DNA of 64,000 nt, from assembly GCA_035477215.1 (NCBI GenBank), contig DATIKU010000048.1, positions 61,621-125,620 of the forward strand. The letters are read 5' to 3'. The stretch comes from Spirochaetota bacterium (lineage in GTDB: Bacteria > Spirochaetota > UBA4802 > UBA5368). The translations under genes and the position numbers were made by a program. Positions 45,908 to 53,928 of this stretch are shown here, piece after piece (position 1 is the first letter of the stretch; every line of letters begins with the position of its first letter). The notes below the pieces were generated by a model that worked only from the letters and a program-made list of their open reading frames with translations, did no database searches and was not told the origin of the DNA.

Positions 45908-47266
45908 CTATCCTATAAATACGTTCTCCTCGGCGAAGCGATAGGGAAGCGGCTTCGCCCTTCCGATGATGAAATATCCGAAGGTGAGCGGTCCGACCCG
46001 GCCGATCAGCATGGTTATGGTAAGCACGATCCTGCCTGCGGTCGAGAGACCCGGCGTGATGCCGGTAGAGAGCCCCGTATTGCCGAGCGCCGATATCACC
46101 TCGAAGAGAATCCCCGAAAAAGGGGCGTCTTCGGTCATCGTCAACACCGCCATGTCGGCCAGGATGATGAGTATGAACCACGTGAATATGCCGAAGGCCT
46201 TGAACACCGAGGCCGCCGGGATCTCACGCTCGAAAAGGTTGACCGCCGACTCGCGCCCCATGAGCTGGGCTAACATGAAGCGGAGAATGACGCCCATGGT
46301 GGTCGTTTTGATGCCTCCCCCGGTACTTCCCGGCGAGGCGCCCACAAACATTAGGGCCATCAGCACCACCAGACCGGTCATGTTCAACGCGCCGATGTCC
46401 ACGGTATTGAAACCGTCCGTGGTCGAGGCCGAGATCGCCTGGAACAGCGAGACGAGCATACGTTCGTACGCTTTCATCGAAGAATCCCAGCGGCCGGAAA
46501 AGAACAGCACCGTGGAAGAAAGTCCGATGATCATGACTGTCATCCCGAGCACCAGCCTGGTGTGCACCGACAGTTGAAGCCGGCGATTCTTCCCGCGCTT
46601 TCGCCTCAATGCGAGGAATAACTCGTGAAGCACGAAAAACCCCAGTCCGCCCGCCAGCGATATGATGCTGATTGTCACATTAATGACGGTATCGTCCCTG
46701 TACCGCATGAGACTGTCGGGAAACAGACCGAAACCGGCCGTGCAGAAGGCGCTGATCGAGTGAAAAACGCCGAGGTATATCGCCCGGCCGAATGCATATT
46801 CTTCCATCCAGCGCAGGCTGAGAACCACCGCACCCGCAAGCTCGAAGATAAGAGTGAATATGATCGTTGCGATAAAGAATCGTCCCAGCTCGCGCAATCC
46901 CGGTCCCGCCAGTGATTCGCTGGCGACCACCTGGGTAACGATCGAAGTGCGCATACCCAGCATCTGAGCCATAAACAGGATGATGCTCATATAGCCGATC
47001 CCGCCTATCTGAAACACGCACATAAGGACTATCTGGCCGAAGAGCGTATAAAAACCGCCGATATCCACCACCACGAGTCCCGTCGTGCTGATTCCTGAAG
47101 TCGCGGTGAACAGCGCGTCCACGAATGCCTGTCCCTTCCCGTCGACGGTCGAAACCGGCAGACCCAGGAGTATCGCACCCGCAAGCGTGACCGTTATATA
47201 TCCGAACACGAGCAACCGAAACGGCGAGCCCGTCATGGAAAGCCTTCGCAGATTGTTCACTCTCAC
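45908..47266 (-). CDS. Trk/Ktr-type potassium channel subunit (TrkH/KtrB family)
   Basis: A 452-residue membrane protein with the four-fold M1-P-M2 arrangement of TrkH/KtrB. P-loop filters are recognisable as TATSGISTTGLVVVD, FHSISAFCTAGFGLFPD, FQAISASTTDGFNTVDIG and ISALGNTGLSTGITPG; GASPGSTGGGIKTTT is the family gating-loop region. The frame stays open 29 codons further up, but that would start inside the shared regulatory element. I prefer GTG at 47266 (GGAGG 5 nt upstream) or 47260. No TrkA/KtrA regulator gene is in the window. Confidence 0.92.
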   Translation of the reverse strand: MRVNNLRRLSMTGSPFRLLVFGYITVTLAGAILLGLPVSTVDGKGQAFVDALFTATSGISTTGLVVVDIGGFYTLFGQIVLMCVFQIGGIGYMSIILFMAQMLGMRTSIVTQVVASESLAGPGLRELGRFFIATIIFTLIFELAGAVVLSLRWMEEYAFGRAIYLGVFHSISAFCTAGFGLFPDSLMRYRDDTVINVTISIISLAGGLGFFVLHELFLALRRKRGKNRRLQLSVHTRLVLGMTVMIIGLSSTVLFFSGRWDSSMKAYERMLVSLFQAISASTTDGFNTVDIGALNMTGLVVLMALMFVGASPGSTGGGIKTTTMGVILRFMLAQLMGRESAVNLFEREIPAASVFKAFGIFTWFILIILADMAVLTMTEDAPFSGILFEVISALGNTGLSTGITPGLSTAGRIVLTITMLIGRVGPLTFGYFIIGRAKPLPYRFAEENVFIG

Positions 47267-47338
47267 CACTTCCTCCACTTCATAAACAGCCCGATCCGTG
47301 ATCGCATGGGAGAAAATATAGCGGCAGTGGTTATTCGC

Positions 47339-47390
47339 GTCCATATCGGGCATGTTAAGGGGAGGAGGGTTGGTATTAATAAAATGTAAA
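47339..47390 (-). promoter_or_regulatory. Shared Kdp/Trk regulatory element, trk copy
   Basis: On the minus strand: TTTACATTTTATTAA, 16 variable bases, then CTTAACATGCCCGATATGGAC. It matches the kdpF upstream element (45814-45865). It lies about 75 nt before the proposed trk start, which leaves room for a normal leader and argues that the ATGs inside it are not start codons. Confidence 0.7.
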
Positions 47391-47426
47391 GAACCGAAAT
47401 CAGATCAACGCGAAACGTTCACTTTC

Positions 47427-47783
47427 TCATCCCGGTTTAAACCTTCCGGAAAACGGCGTCAGCAGTATCCCCGGAAATCCCCGCCGGCGGTCCTCGCGCA
47501 GGATATTGAGCCCCAGGTCGATCGAGCGCGTGTCTTCGCGCATCCGGTAACTGCCGAGCAGGCGGTCCCGGAACGAAAACACCGACGAGTAGTTCGAATG
47601 GGTTTCCGCCACCACCCTGGAGTGGTGCGCGCGGTGGGCCATCCAGAGCGGCCGCAGGCGGTGATTGAGCCGGAGCCGGCAGCACATCCACAGGTCGAAA
47701 AGGACGAAGAGTATGAGCGTCTTGAGCGGCTCGTCGAAAAACGGAAAGGTGACGGAGCGGACGAGGCCGTTCACGAGCCCCAT
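47427..47783 (-). pseudogene. Sterol desaturase / fatty acid hydroxylase, internally deleted
   Basis: A 118-residue remnant of a family normally about 250-300 residues with three His clusters. HRLRPLWMAHRAHHS (the middle cluster) runs directly into VVAETHSNYSSVFSFRDRLLGSYR, which in full proteins follows the last HRVHHS cluster. The roughly 70-80 residues between the two HHS motifs are missing, and the first His of the middle motif is replaced (CCRLRLNH). The family similarity continues upstream of the ATG (NNIG) but meets a stop with no start. Diiron chemistry is not possible. Confidence 0.7.
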
Positions 47784-47889
47784 GCCGATGTTATTCGCCG
47801 GCCGTGAGGAACGACACCGGGACGGGGGTGCTCGCCCATCCCGGATTTTCGGGAAACCGTTTGGTCCTCTTGCGGTCGGTCACCCGCGT

Positions 47890-49056
47890 TCAATATCCCT
47901 CGATATATTTCGCGAGCGTCGTCCGCATCAGATACAGGTTGTCCGTGTTCACCCGGTCCATGCAGTCGGTGACGTCGTGGAAGCCGCCCTCGCCCAGGCC
48001 CGGAAGCCCCGTGTGCCCGACAGTGATCGCCGGAACGCCGGCCCGGAGAAAATGCAGGGCGTCGTCGGTGATGTGGCCGGCCGCGTCCATAGTTTTACCC
48101 GATACGCCCTTCCACGCCGCGTCCAGCCGCTCGCGCAGACCGGCATCGGTCGCGAGGAATGACAGGAAGATTCCGTTCTTCCTCCAGTAGAGCATGTTGC
48201 CGTTCTGGCCCACGAGCTCCAGGTTGACGAGCGAGGCCGGGACGGTGCGCTTCGCCGCGTCTTCACCGAAATATTTCTTAACGAAATGGCGCGAACCCTG
48301 CGGCCCGACCTCCTCCCCGGCGAAAAAGACGATGGTGACGGCGGACTTCCCCGTTTTGACCCTGCCCTCCTTTATGTCCTTCGCGAGCGCAAGCAGCGTC
48401 ACAACGGAGCCCCCGTCGTCCACCGCGCCGCAGCTCTGGCCGGAGAGGAAAATATACCCGCCGAAACCGAGGGCCACCAGGCCCCAGTAGACCGAAAGCG
48501 CCCCCGCGAGAAAGACCGTGGCGATCGAGAGCGCCGGCTTCCCGAGCGACGCGAACTTTTTGCGAAGAAGCACCCACAACGACATCAGCATGCCGAGGAC
48601 ACCCGCGATCGGAATGAAGCGATAGAGCTTCGCGCGCTCGATATGGTCGAAGAAATCGGTCTTGGAGTCGTAGTGCGCGGCGAAGACCAGCTCGCGAACG
48701 GCATCGGCGGCCGGGAAGCTTACGATAATGTTCTGTCCAGTTTTGGTGATGAGCGGGCTGACCAGTGGAATAAAATATTCGAATTCCATAAAGAGCAGGG
48801 CCCCAATGCCGATCGCGGCGATGAGGATGGGCAACGGCTTTCGCCTGACTACGAACAGGATGACGAGAAGCGAAAGGAAGAAACACGCATAGCCCACCAG
48901 CAGCTGCTGGTAGGGCCTCAAAACGAACTCCTGTACCGTAAAGGGAATGTCCCACGATGCGAGCAGCCCCTGGATGTACGCCGAGGTTTTTTCAAGGGCA
49001 TCGCTGTGATTGGGACGGGGTACGGCGATCGTTTCGAGCACTTTGTACATATCCAT
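47890..49056 (-). CDS. M28-family peptidase with membrane helices inside the catalytic domain
   Basis: A 388-residue integral membrane aminopeptidase-like protein. Metal and catalytic motifs of M28: HYDSKTD (about 127), GAVDDGGSV (about 211), the Glu pair GEEVGPQGS (about 246) and the final His in GGFHDVTD (about 358). A first membrane hairpin lies at about 50-90. A second hydrophobic block (FIPIAGVLGMLMSLWVL and ALSIATVFLAGALSVYWGLVAL) is inserted between the first two catalytic motifs. Substrate unknown; cleavage at or near the membrane surface is inferred. Confidence 0.85.
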   Translation of the reverse strand: MDMYKVLETIAVPRPNHSDALEKTSAYIQGLLASWDIPFTVQEFVLRPYQQLLVGYACFFLSLLVILFVVRRKPLPILIAAIGIGALLFMEFEYFIPLVSPLITKTGQNIIVSFPAADAVRELVFAAHYDSKTDFFDHIERAKLYRFIPIAGVLGMLMSLWVLLRKKFASLGKPALSIATVFLAGALSVYWGLVALGFGGYIFLSGQSCGAVDDGGSVVTLLALAKDIKEGRVKTGKSAVTIVFFAGEEVGPQGSRHFVKKYFGEDAAKRTVPASLVNLELVGQNGNMLYWRKNGIFLSFLATDAGLRERLDAAWKGVSGKTMDAAGHITDDALHFLRAGVPAITVGHTGLPGLGEGGFHDVTDCMDRVNTDNLYLMRTTLAKYIEGY

Positions 49057-49117
49057 TGCATGCGCCTCCTGCAGAACGATAGTGCGGCCGTATCGCGACC
49101 GGTGAGCGGATGAGGCC

Positions 49118-49652
49118 CTACTTAATCCTGAACTTCCCGCAGCTCCAGCCGATGGGAAAGAGCGTTTTGCGGGTATCCGGATCGATCACCTTTATGTCAG
49201 TACCGGTTTCCGGAAGCACGTACTCGACGTGCTCCTGATCCTTGCGGCCGATCCTCGACAGAGCCTCGTCGCCGGAAGGAAAGCCCGTGAAATCGCTCCA
49301 TTTACCGCCCGCCGCCGGGACAAGCAGGCGGAACATATCGCACATGCATCCCTCGCCGCACGGCCGGTTCACCGCGACCACGGTGACGCCCGGCGCCGTG
49401 AAGAGCGCCACCTGCATGATGTAATTCTCGGAGCGCACCTCGATGTAGCCGGCGGGTACGTTGGCCTTCGTGATCTGCTTCCTTACTAACCGCCTTCGAC
49501 AGGTCGGCCGGTGTGATCTCCCAGTAAAAACAGTCGTCGGGTGGTGCGAGATAATAGTCCATCACGCTCGTCTTCTTCGCCTGCGCGCGCACGCCGTCGG
49601 CGGCGAGGATGAGGAGGGCAAGGGCGATTGCGAGCTGCGACATGAGTTTCAT
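49118..49652 (-). pseudogene. Exported hypothetical protein split by a frameshift
   Basis: Two overlapping frames form one protein. The first (start 49652) has a signal peptide (MKLMSQLAIALALLILAADGVRA) and continues to DLSKA, then breaks. The second frame resumes at about 49490 as LVRKQITKANVPAGYIEVRSEN and ends KTLFPIGWSCGKFRIK at 49118. One inserted or missing base near 49490 (GCGGTTAGTAAGG) would restore a 177-residue protein. It has a CGEGCMCDMF cluster, but the family is not recognised. It may be a real mutation or a sequencing error. Confidence 0.65.
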
Positions 49653-49869
49653 CGTGGAGGTCGCTCCGGTGGTGATGATGTTCGCGGCCCCCGACGGGGC
49701 GCTTAACCCGTATACCCGGAACCATGAAATGTCAAAGCAATTCCGTGCGAGGCGCGACCCGTCCGCAACCCGCGCGTCGAAGCGCTCCGCAACGGATACG
49801 ATTTGCCTGATTTATTAGTCCCTCATGATACTCGGATGGACAGGACGGCCCGAAGCGCACGACCTCGGA

Positions 49870-50175
49870 CAATACAGAGACAGGCCACTGTCGGGTGAAT
49901 ACCATCACCGTACACATAATCCAGTTCTTTTACCCGCTCGATACTTGCAAAGTTACAGAAACCTTTTATATCTTCGTATTGTCCTTTTTCCTTACGCCGT
50001 TTATGGTAGGTTGAAGAAATCTTCCGGATATCTTCATGCGACAATTCCTTTGTTCGTCGGTTGATTAAATGACCTTCATTGCGGTCATCGATGAAAAGAA
50101 TCTCATCAGTCCTGTTACGATAGCCGCCGTTGGCCTTATTCCGAGACAAAAACCAAAGCCAGGCCGCCCGGCGTG
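49870..50175 (-). pseudogene. hsdM: Relic of type I restriction methylase HsdM, C-terminal part
   Basis: About 100 codons matching the C-terminus of HsdM: LWFLSRNKANGGYRNRTDEI, LFIDDRNEGHLINRRTKELS, EDIRKISSTYHKRRK, then YEDIKGFCNFASIERVKELDYV. The usual LTPGRYVG ending is scrambled after DYV. The N-terminal AdoMet domain (NPPY) and the hsdS and hsdR genes are absent. This is the remains of a lost restriction-modification system. Confidence 0.75.
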
Positions 50176-50407
50176 TGAGCGCAGCCACTCAGTGACGCAC
50201 AGGAGGTGCCAATGTCGTCGAAGCGACAGGAGGTCGCGTCTTTCGCCGGCGCGGCGGCCGAGAGGATTCGTCGCGCTTCATGGAGCATTAAAGACCCATG
50301 CCCGGCCCACGGTTTCGGGTTGCCTCAAGAAACCAAAAGATTGACTCCACGCTCTCCATCCATTATATTTCCATATTGCAAATTAAAACCCCACCCGCGA
50401 GGCCCCC

Positions 50408-50812
50408 ATGAACATAAAACGCTACCTTCTCGCAAGCGCCGCTGTATTCATCCTGTTCCAGATAACCGGCTACATCGTCCACGGCCTGCTGCTCATGAAA
50501 ACCTATGAGTCGCTCTCCGCACTGTGGAGGCCGGACATGATGTCGCTGATGTGGATGATGCACATAACCGGCGCCGTGTATACGCTGACCTTCATGTACA
50601 TCTATACCAGATGGCGCAGGACCGGCAACATTGCCGAGGCGCTGGCGTACGGTGCTGTTATCGCCCTCTTCATGAACCTGACGGGCGTGGTGAACCAGCA
50701 CGTGGTTTTCCCCGTGCCGCTGGCGCTGACCGTGCAGTGGCTCGTTTACGGCAGCGTCGAGATTTTCCTTGGAGCGATTGTGGCGGCGCTGGTGTACAGG
50801 CCGAAGGCGTAG
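50408..50812 (+). CDS. Small membrane protein, four helices
   Basis: A 134-residue protein with about four transmembrane segments: YLLASAAVFILFQITGYIVH, MMSLMWMMHITGAVYTLTFMY, ALAYGAVIALFMNLTGVV and VYGSVEIFLGAIVAALVY. The family is not firmly recognised; it resembles DUF1761-like proteins. There is no clear Shine-Dalgarno. It is a lone gene between the hsdM relic and the MarR regulator, with a normal codon pattern, so probably functional. Confidence 0.65.
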   Translation: MNIKRYLLASAAVFILFQITGYIVHGLLLMKTYESLSALWRPDMMSLMWMMHITGAVYTLTFMYIYTRWRRTGNIAEALAYGAVIALFMNLTGVVNQHVVFPVPLALTVQWLVYGSVEIFLGAIVAALVYRPKA

Positions 50813-51049
50813 CGTCGGGCGGGGCCTTTCGCGCCTTTTTGACGACGGATTCCGCCGGCGGGCGGCGAAGGCCATCACTACCGCGATCATCGCGATTGCC
50901 AGACGTTTTGCTTTCTTCTCTGAGCCCGGTCATCGGAGGGTCATGTCGATACACACCTGTTCCCGACCCTTTTCGACAGGCTTGGGGCATCCCCGCAGCC
51001 GGGAATTCAGTCCGATATACGTATGCGTAAAGTATTTCATAAAAAATAC

Positions 51050-51078
51050 TTGCTATTTGTTTGACGTCAAACTATTAA
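51050..51078 (+). promoter_or_regulatory. MarR gene promoter with 14-bp operator in the spacer
   Basis: TTGCTA (51050-51055), a 17-nt spacer and TATTAA (51073-51078). The spacer contains the perfect palindrome GTTTGACGTCAAAC (51059-51072), ideally placed for repression by the MarR dimer encoded directly downstream. The -10 box ends 7 nt before the ATG, so the transcript would be leaderless or nearly so. Confidence 0.65.
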
Positions 51079-51085
51079 TGGTCCC

Positions 51086-51514
51086 ATGAGCAAGGACACC
51101 TTATTATTCCTGATAGGCAAGATCCACTTCAAGGCGGACAAGCTGCTCACCAGGGAGCTTAACCGGCACGGGATAACCGGGATCGCGCCGTCCCACGGCG
51201 AGATACTGGGGGTCCTTACCGTACGCGGCCCCCTGATGATGAAGGACATCGCGAAAATAATCGACAAGGACAAATCCACGGTCACGGCCCTCATCAACAA
51301 GCTCATCGAACGGGGATATGTGGCCAAGTCCAGGGATAACCACGACAGCCGCATCAGCATAATCGAACTTACGCAGAAAGGTAAATCGATAAGCGGCGAG
51401 ATCCTGAAAATCTCCCAAGGCCTGCGTAAAAAAGCATACAACAGGATCAGCGACCAGGAGCGAGACGCCATCTACGAGCTTCTCTCGAAGATCCACCGGA
51501 ATTTCGGAGGATGA
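51086..51514 (+). CDS. MarR-family transcriptional regulator
   Basis: A 142-residue winged-helix regulator. The recognition region is GPLMMKDIAKIIDKDKSTVTALINKLIERGYVAK, followed by the wing SRDNHDSRISIIELTQKGK; helices at both ends form the dimer interface. No Shine-Dalgarno precedes the ATG, and the promoter geometry suggests a leaderless mRNA. A palindromic operator overlaps the promoter, implying autorepression. The TIGR04076 gene 74 bp downstream is the likely co-regulated target. Confidence 0.88.
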   Translation: MSKDTLLFLIGKIHFKADKLLTRELNRHGITGIAPSHGEILGVLTVRGPLMMKDIAKIIDKDKSTVTALINKLIERGYVAKSRDNHDSRISIIELTQKGKSISGEILKISQGLRKKAYNRISDQERDAIYELLSKIHRNFGG

Positions 51515-51587
51515 TGCGGTCAAACCATGCACCGGGGTTTTGCCGGGTCTAATAGTTTTATATCAAACTTTTATCGGGAGGCGAACT

Positions 51588-52013
51588 ATGCCAGTATCGG
51601 AAGACGTATGGAAATTCATGAAAGACCATCTCGAGTACGATGATCAGGAAATGGAGAAGTTTCGAGGCAACCCGGCCAACGAGGACATTCTATCGAAGGG
51701 CCGGGAGTTGATGAACAAAACCCTGGTCTTCGAGGTTGTCGAGTCGAAGGGATGCAACAGCAAACACAAGGTCGGCGATAAATTCTATTTCGACGGGGCG
51801 GGCAATCTGCTGACCGGCAAAAGCCCCAAACGCTGCTGCATTTACGCCCTCCAGGTTATGGTGCCCGCGATCTTCGCGTCGAACGAGCTCATATACGCCG
51901 GCATTGATGCCAACAGCATGCGATTTAAAAGCGCAAGCTGTTTCGATGTCGGAGTAAAATGCTGCGGCTGGGGACAGATTACGGTACGCTTCTCGGCAGA
52001 AGAGAAAATGTAA
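51588..52013 (+). CDS. TIGR04076 family protein
   Basis: A 141-residue soluble protein with the TIGR04076 pattern: LVFEVVESKGCNSKHKVGDKFYFDG, then KSPKRCCIYALQVMVPAIFA and a late CGWGQITVRFS. Seven cysteines, several paired (KRCC, VKCC), suggest metal binding. The family has no assigned function. The ATG at 51588 has GGGAGG upstream, preferred over an opening 16 codons earlier. A strong hairpin follows the stop. Being next to the MarR gene suggests induction by a small molecule. Confidence 0.8.
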   Translation: MPVSEDVWKFMKDHLEYDDQEMEKFRGNPANEDILSKGRELMNKTLVFEVVESKGCNSKHKVGDKFYFDGAGNLLTGKSPKRCCIYALQVMVPAIFASNELIYAGIDANSMRFKSASCFDVGVKCCGWGQITVRFSAEEKM

Positions 52014-52016
52014 GGC

Positions 52017-52054
52017 TTTTCTCAGCGTGGGAATCAAATCCCACGCTGAGCTGT
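52017..52054 (+). terminator. Hairpin after the TIGR04076 gene
   Basis: Arms CTCAGCGTGGGA / TCCCACGCTGAG around an ATCAAA loop, starting a few bases after the stop at 52013. Only a weak T-run follows (TGTAATT), so it may be a processing or stability hairpin. Confidence 0.6.
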
Positions 52055-52089
52055 AATTCCCTCCGCAAGGAACAACCCGAACCGCGTTA

Positions 52090-52211
52090 GGCCCCTCAAA
52101 AAGAAAACCCCCGCGGCCGCGAATTTCCCCTTGACGGCGCGCCATTTTTCCCGATTGTAGCATGCCATGGCAACGACCCGATCGAACGATACCGACAGAC
52201 GCCTCGGCCTG
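52090..52211 (+). repeat. Duplicated azlC upstream and start region, copy A
   Basis: 122 bases that recur at 63880-64000 in the same orientation, differing only by one extra A (AAGAAAACCC against AAGAAACCC). It covers about 77 bp of upstream DNA and the first 15 codons of azlC. The duplication probably extends further, because copy B is cut by the window edge. Confidence 0.92.
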
Positions 52212-52856
52212 AAAGACGGGCTCTTCGCCGCGTTTCCCGTCGTTATCGGCTATTTCCCGGTGGCCATGGCGTTCGGCCTGCTGGCGCGTAACACGCACGT
52301 TTCCCTTGCAGACACCGCCCCGTTCTCGCTGGTGGTCTTCGCCGGCGCCAGCCAGTTCATGGCACTGGAGCTCGTAAGCGCCGGCGTGTCGGCCGGGAGT
52401 GTGATACTGGCCACTTTTCTTCTCAATTCGCGGCACATGCTGATGAGCGCCTCGCTCTCTCCGCGGCTGAACGGCATAAAGCGGCGCTGGCTGGCCGTCC
52501 TCGCCTTCGGCGTTACCGACGAATCCTTCACCGTGGCCTCACTTACGGCGGGGAGGCTTTCGGTGCCGTTCATGCTGGCCCTGCAGCTTCTGCCGTACCT
52601 GGCCTGGAGCGCCGGCACCGTTACGGGCTTTCTGCTGGGCACAGTGCTCCCGGCGGCCCTGCAGAGCAGCCTGGGGATCGGCCTGTACGCGCTCTTTACG
52701 GCCCTCCTGGTTCCGGAGATACGTAAATCCCTCGACGCCCTGTTCCTCGCGGGCCTTGCGGGCATGCTGTACCTGGCCGTTCGGCGCTTCGAGCTCCTCC
52801 CGGCGGGATGTCATAGGCATGCGGCGGGCGTACAACGCGGTCGACGTAGCCCTTGA
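52167..52856 (+). pseudogene. azlC: AzlC-type amino-acid exporter subunit, truncated at a junction
   Basis: A recognisable AzlC (branched-chain amino-acid export permease large subunit): LKDGLFAAFPVVIGYFPVAMAFGLLAR at the start, then VFAGASQFMALELVSAG, LNSRHMLMSASLSPRL, and VLAFGVTDESFTVAS. Homology stops at about residue 212 (RRFELLPAG), and the last 18 codons (CHRHAAGVQRGRRSP) are antisense of the neighbouring quinone reductase. No azlD follows. Full AzlC is about 230-240 residues, so it lacks its last helix. A second copy starts at 63956 and may be the intact one. Confidence 0.8.
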
Positions 52857-53127
52857 GTATGGCCGGCGGCTGACCCCACCAGTTGGGATGTATGAAGAAC
52901 AACAGGTCCGACTCCACGAGCTCGAGCGCGCAGAGGTTGACGAGCGGGTCGCGCGACGTGTCCGAGCCGAGCTCTTCCACGGTGAGCACCGGATCGAAGC
53001 GCTCCGCGTACAGGTCGTGGCTGAGCACCTCCACGCCCTTCTCGCGGAGCACGCGGCACACGGTTTCGAAGATGGCGTGGTTGAAACTCTCCCGGTACGG
53101 GTGGGCCAGTATAACGCTCGCTTTCAT
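52803..53127 (-). pseudogene. NAD(P)H:quinone reductase, C-terminally truncated
   Basis: A flavodoxin-fold NAD(P)H dehydrogenase of the MdaB/KefF/NQO type. Visible are VILAHPYRESFNHAIFETV, LSHDLYAERFDPVLTVEEL and LLFFIHPNWWGQPPAILKGYVDRV. It ends at AYDIPPG, where normal proteins continue for about 80 more residues. Beyond this point the frame is antisense to azlC, so both genes are cut at the same place (about 52797-52808), in convergent orientation. The start has AAAGGAGCACGC upstream. Confidence 0.8.
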
Positions 53128-53153
53128 GCGTGCTCCTTTTCCCCGCGGATAGT

Positions 53154-53855
53154 CTACTGAAACAGTATCGAAAGCCGCAGGTGTCCCCACAGGATGTGCC
53201 AGAGAAAATAGTACATCAATCTGAACAGATACATCATGATGAAGCCATATCGCCTGAAGAGCAGCAGGCCGATGATATTGATAACGAACACATGCACGCC
53301 CACATAGAGCGCAACCCAGAGAGAATATGTGCCCGTCGCGCGAATGCCATATGCCTGAAACACCGGCTCGATCAGCGCGACCGGTATCAGAACGTACAGC
53401 ACTGTCTTTTCCGTAATTTTACGCCTGGCCGCATATTCGAGAACGGCAAGCAGCAGAAAAAGAGGCAGGACATGGAAGACGACTTCTACGATGAATCCGA
53501 TCACCGGATAAAACAGCAGCGACTGCGGAAAAGGTACGTTCATGTCGCGCGGGAAACGTATCAACGAATCCGCCGCCGCGATCGTAATCCCGAGTACCAG
53601 AGCGCATGCCGATATCTTTACAGTATCGACTCCACCGATATTCCCTGCAATATGAAACCATCCCCTGGTTGACAGGAATGCCAGCGCCGCTGTTCCTGCG
53701 ATCGCGACGATCACAAAAGCGAGCGCGGGATCGAACGAACCGAGAAATCGTTCATACGACTTTTTATCCGAAATCACGCCGAAAACAAACAGCACGGCCA
53801 CCAGTATCATGAGTGGCGCCGCCTGTCCCCTGAACCGTGAATTAATCCAGCGCAT
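53154..53855 (-). CDS. Polytopic membrane protein, possibly CPBP (CAAX protease-like)
   Basis: A 233-residue protein with about seven membrane helices. The order of blocks (FIVEVVFHVLPLFLLLAVL, LIPVALIEPVFQAYGI, YVGVHVFVINIIGLLLFRRYG, YYFLWHILWG) resembles the CPBP/Abi family, whose EExxxR and two late His motifs act in proteolysis. Here the first motif reads VEVVFH, so catalysis is uncertain. The start lacks a clear Shine-Dalgarno. It ends 27 bp before the truncated quinone reductase start, in the same direction. Confidence 0.6.
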   Translation of the reverse strand: MRWINSRFRGQAAPLMILVAVLFVFGVISDKKSYERFLGSFDPALAFVIVAIAGTAALAFLSTRGWFHIAGNIGGVDTVKISACALVLGITIAAADSLIRFPRDMNVPFPQSLLFYPVIGFIVEVVFHVLPLFLLLAVLEYAARRKITEKTVLYVLIPVALIEPVFQAYGIRATGTYSLWVALYVGVHVFVINIIGLLLFRRYGFIMMYLFRLMYYFLWHILWGHLRLSILFQ

Positions 53856-53928
53856 CGTTCGCGTCCTTTACCGCTTACGCCAATATTAACGTCACGTGAT
53901 CAATTCCAGCGGGTTTAACCGCTCGAGC

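Noticed and set aside
50206..50508. Plus-strand frame starting behind GGAGGTGCC
   Set aside because: The ribosome-binding site is good, but the product is low-complexity and runs into the real membrane-protein gene; it is probably repeat debris.
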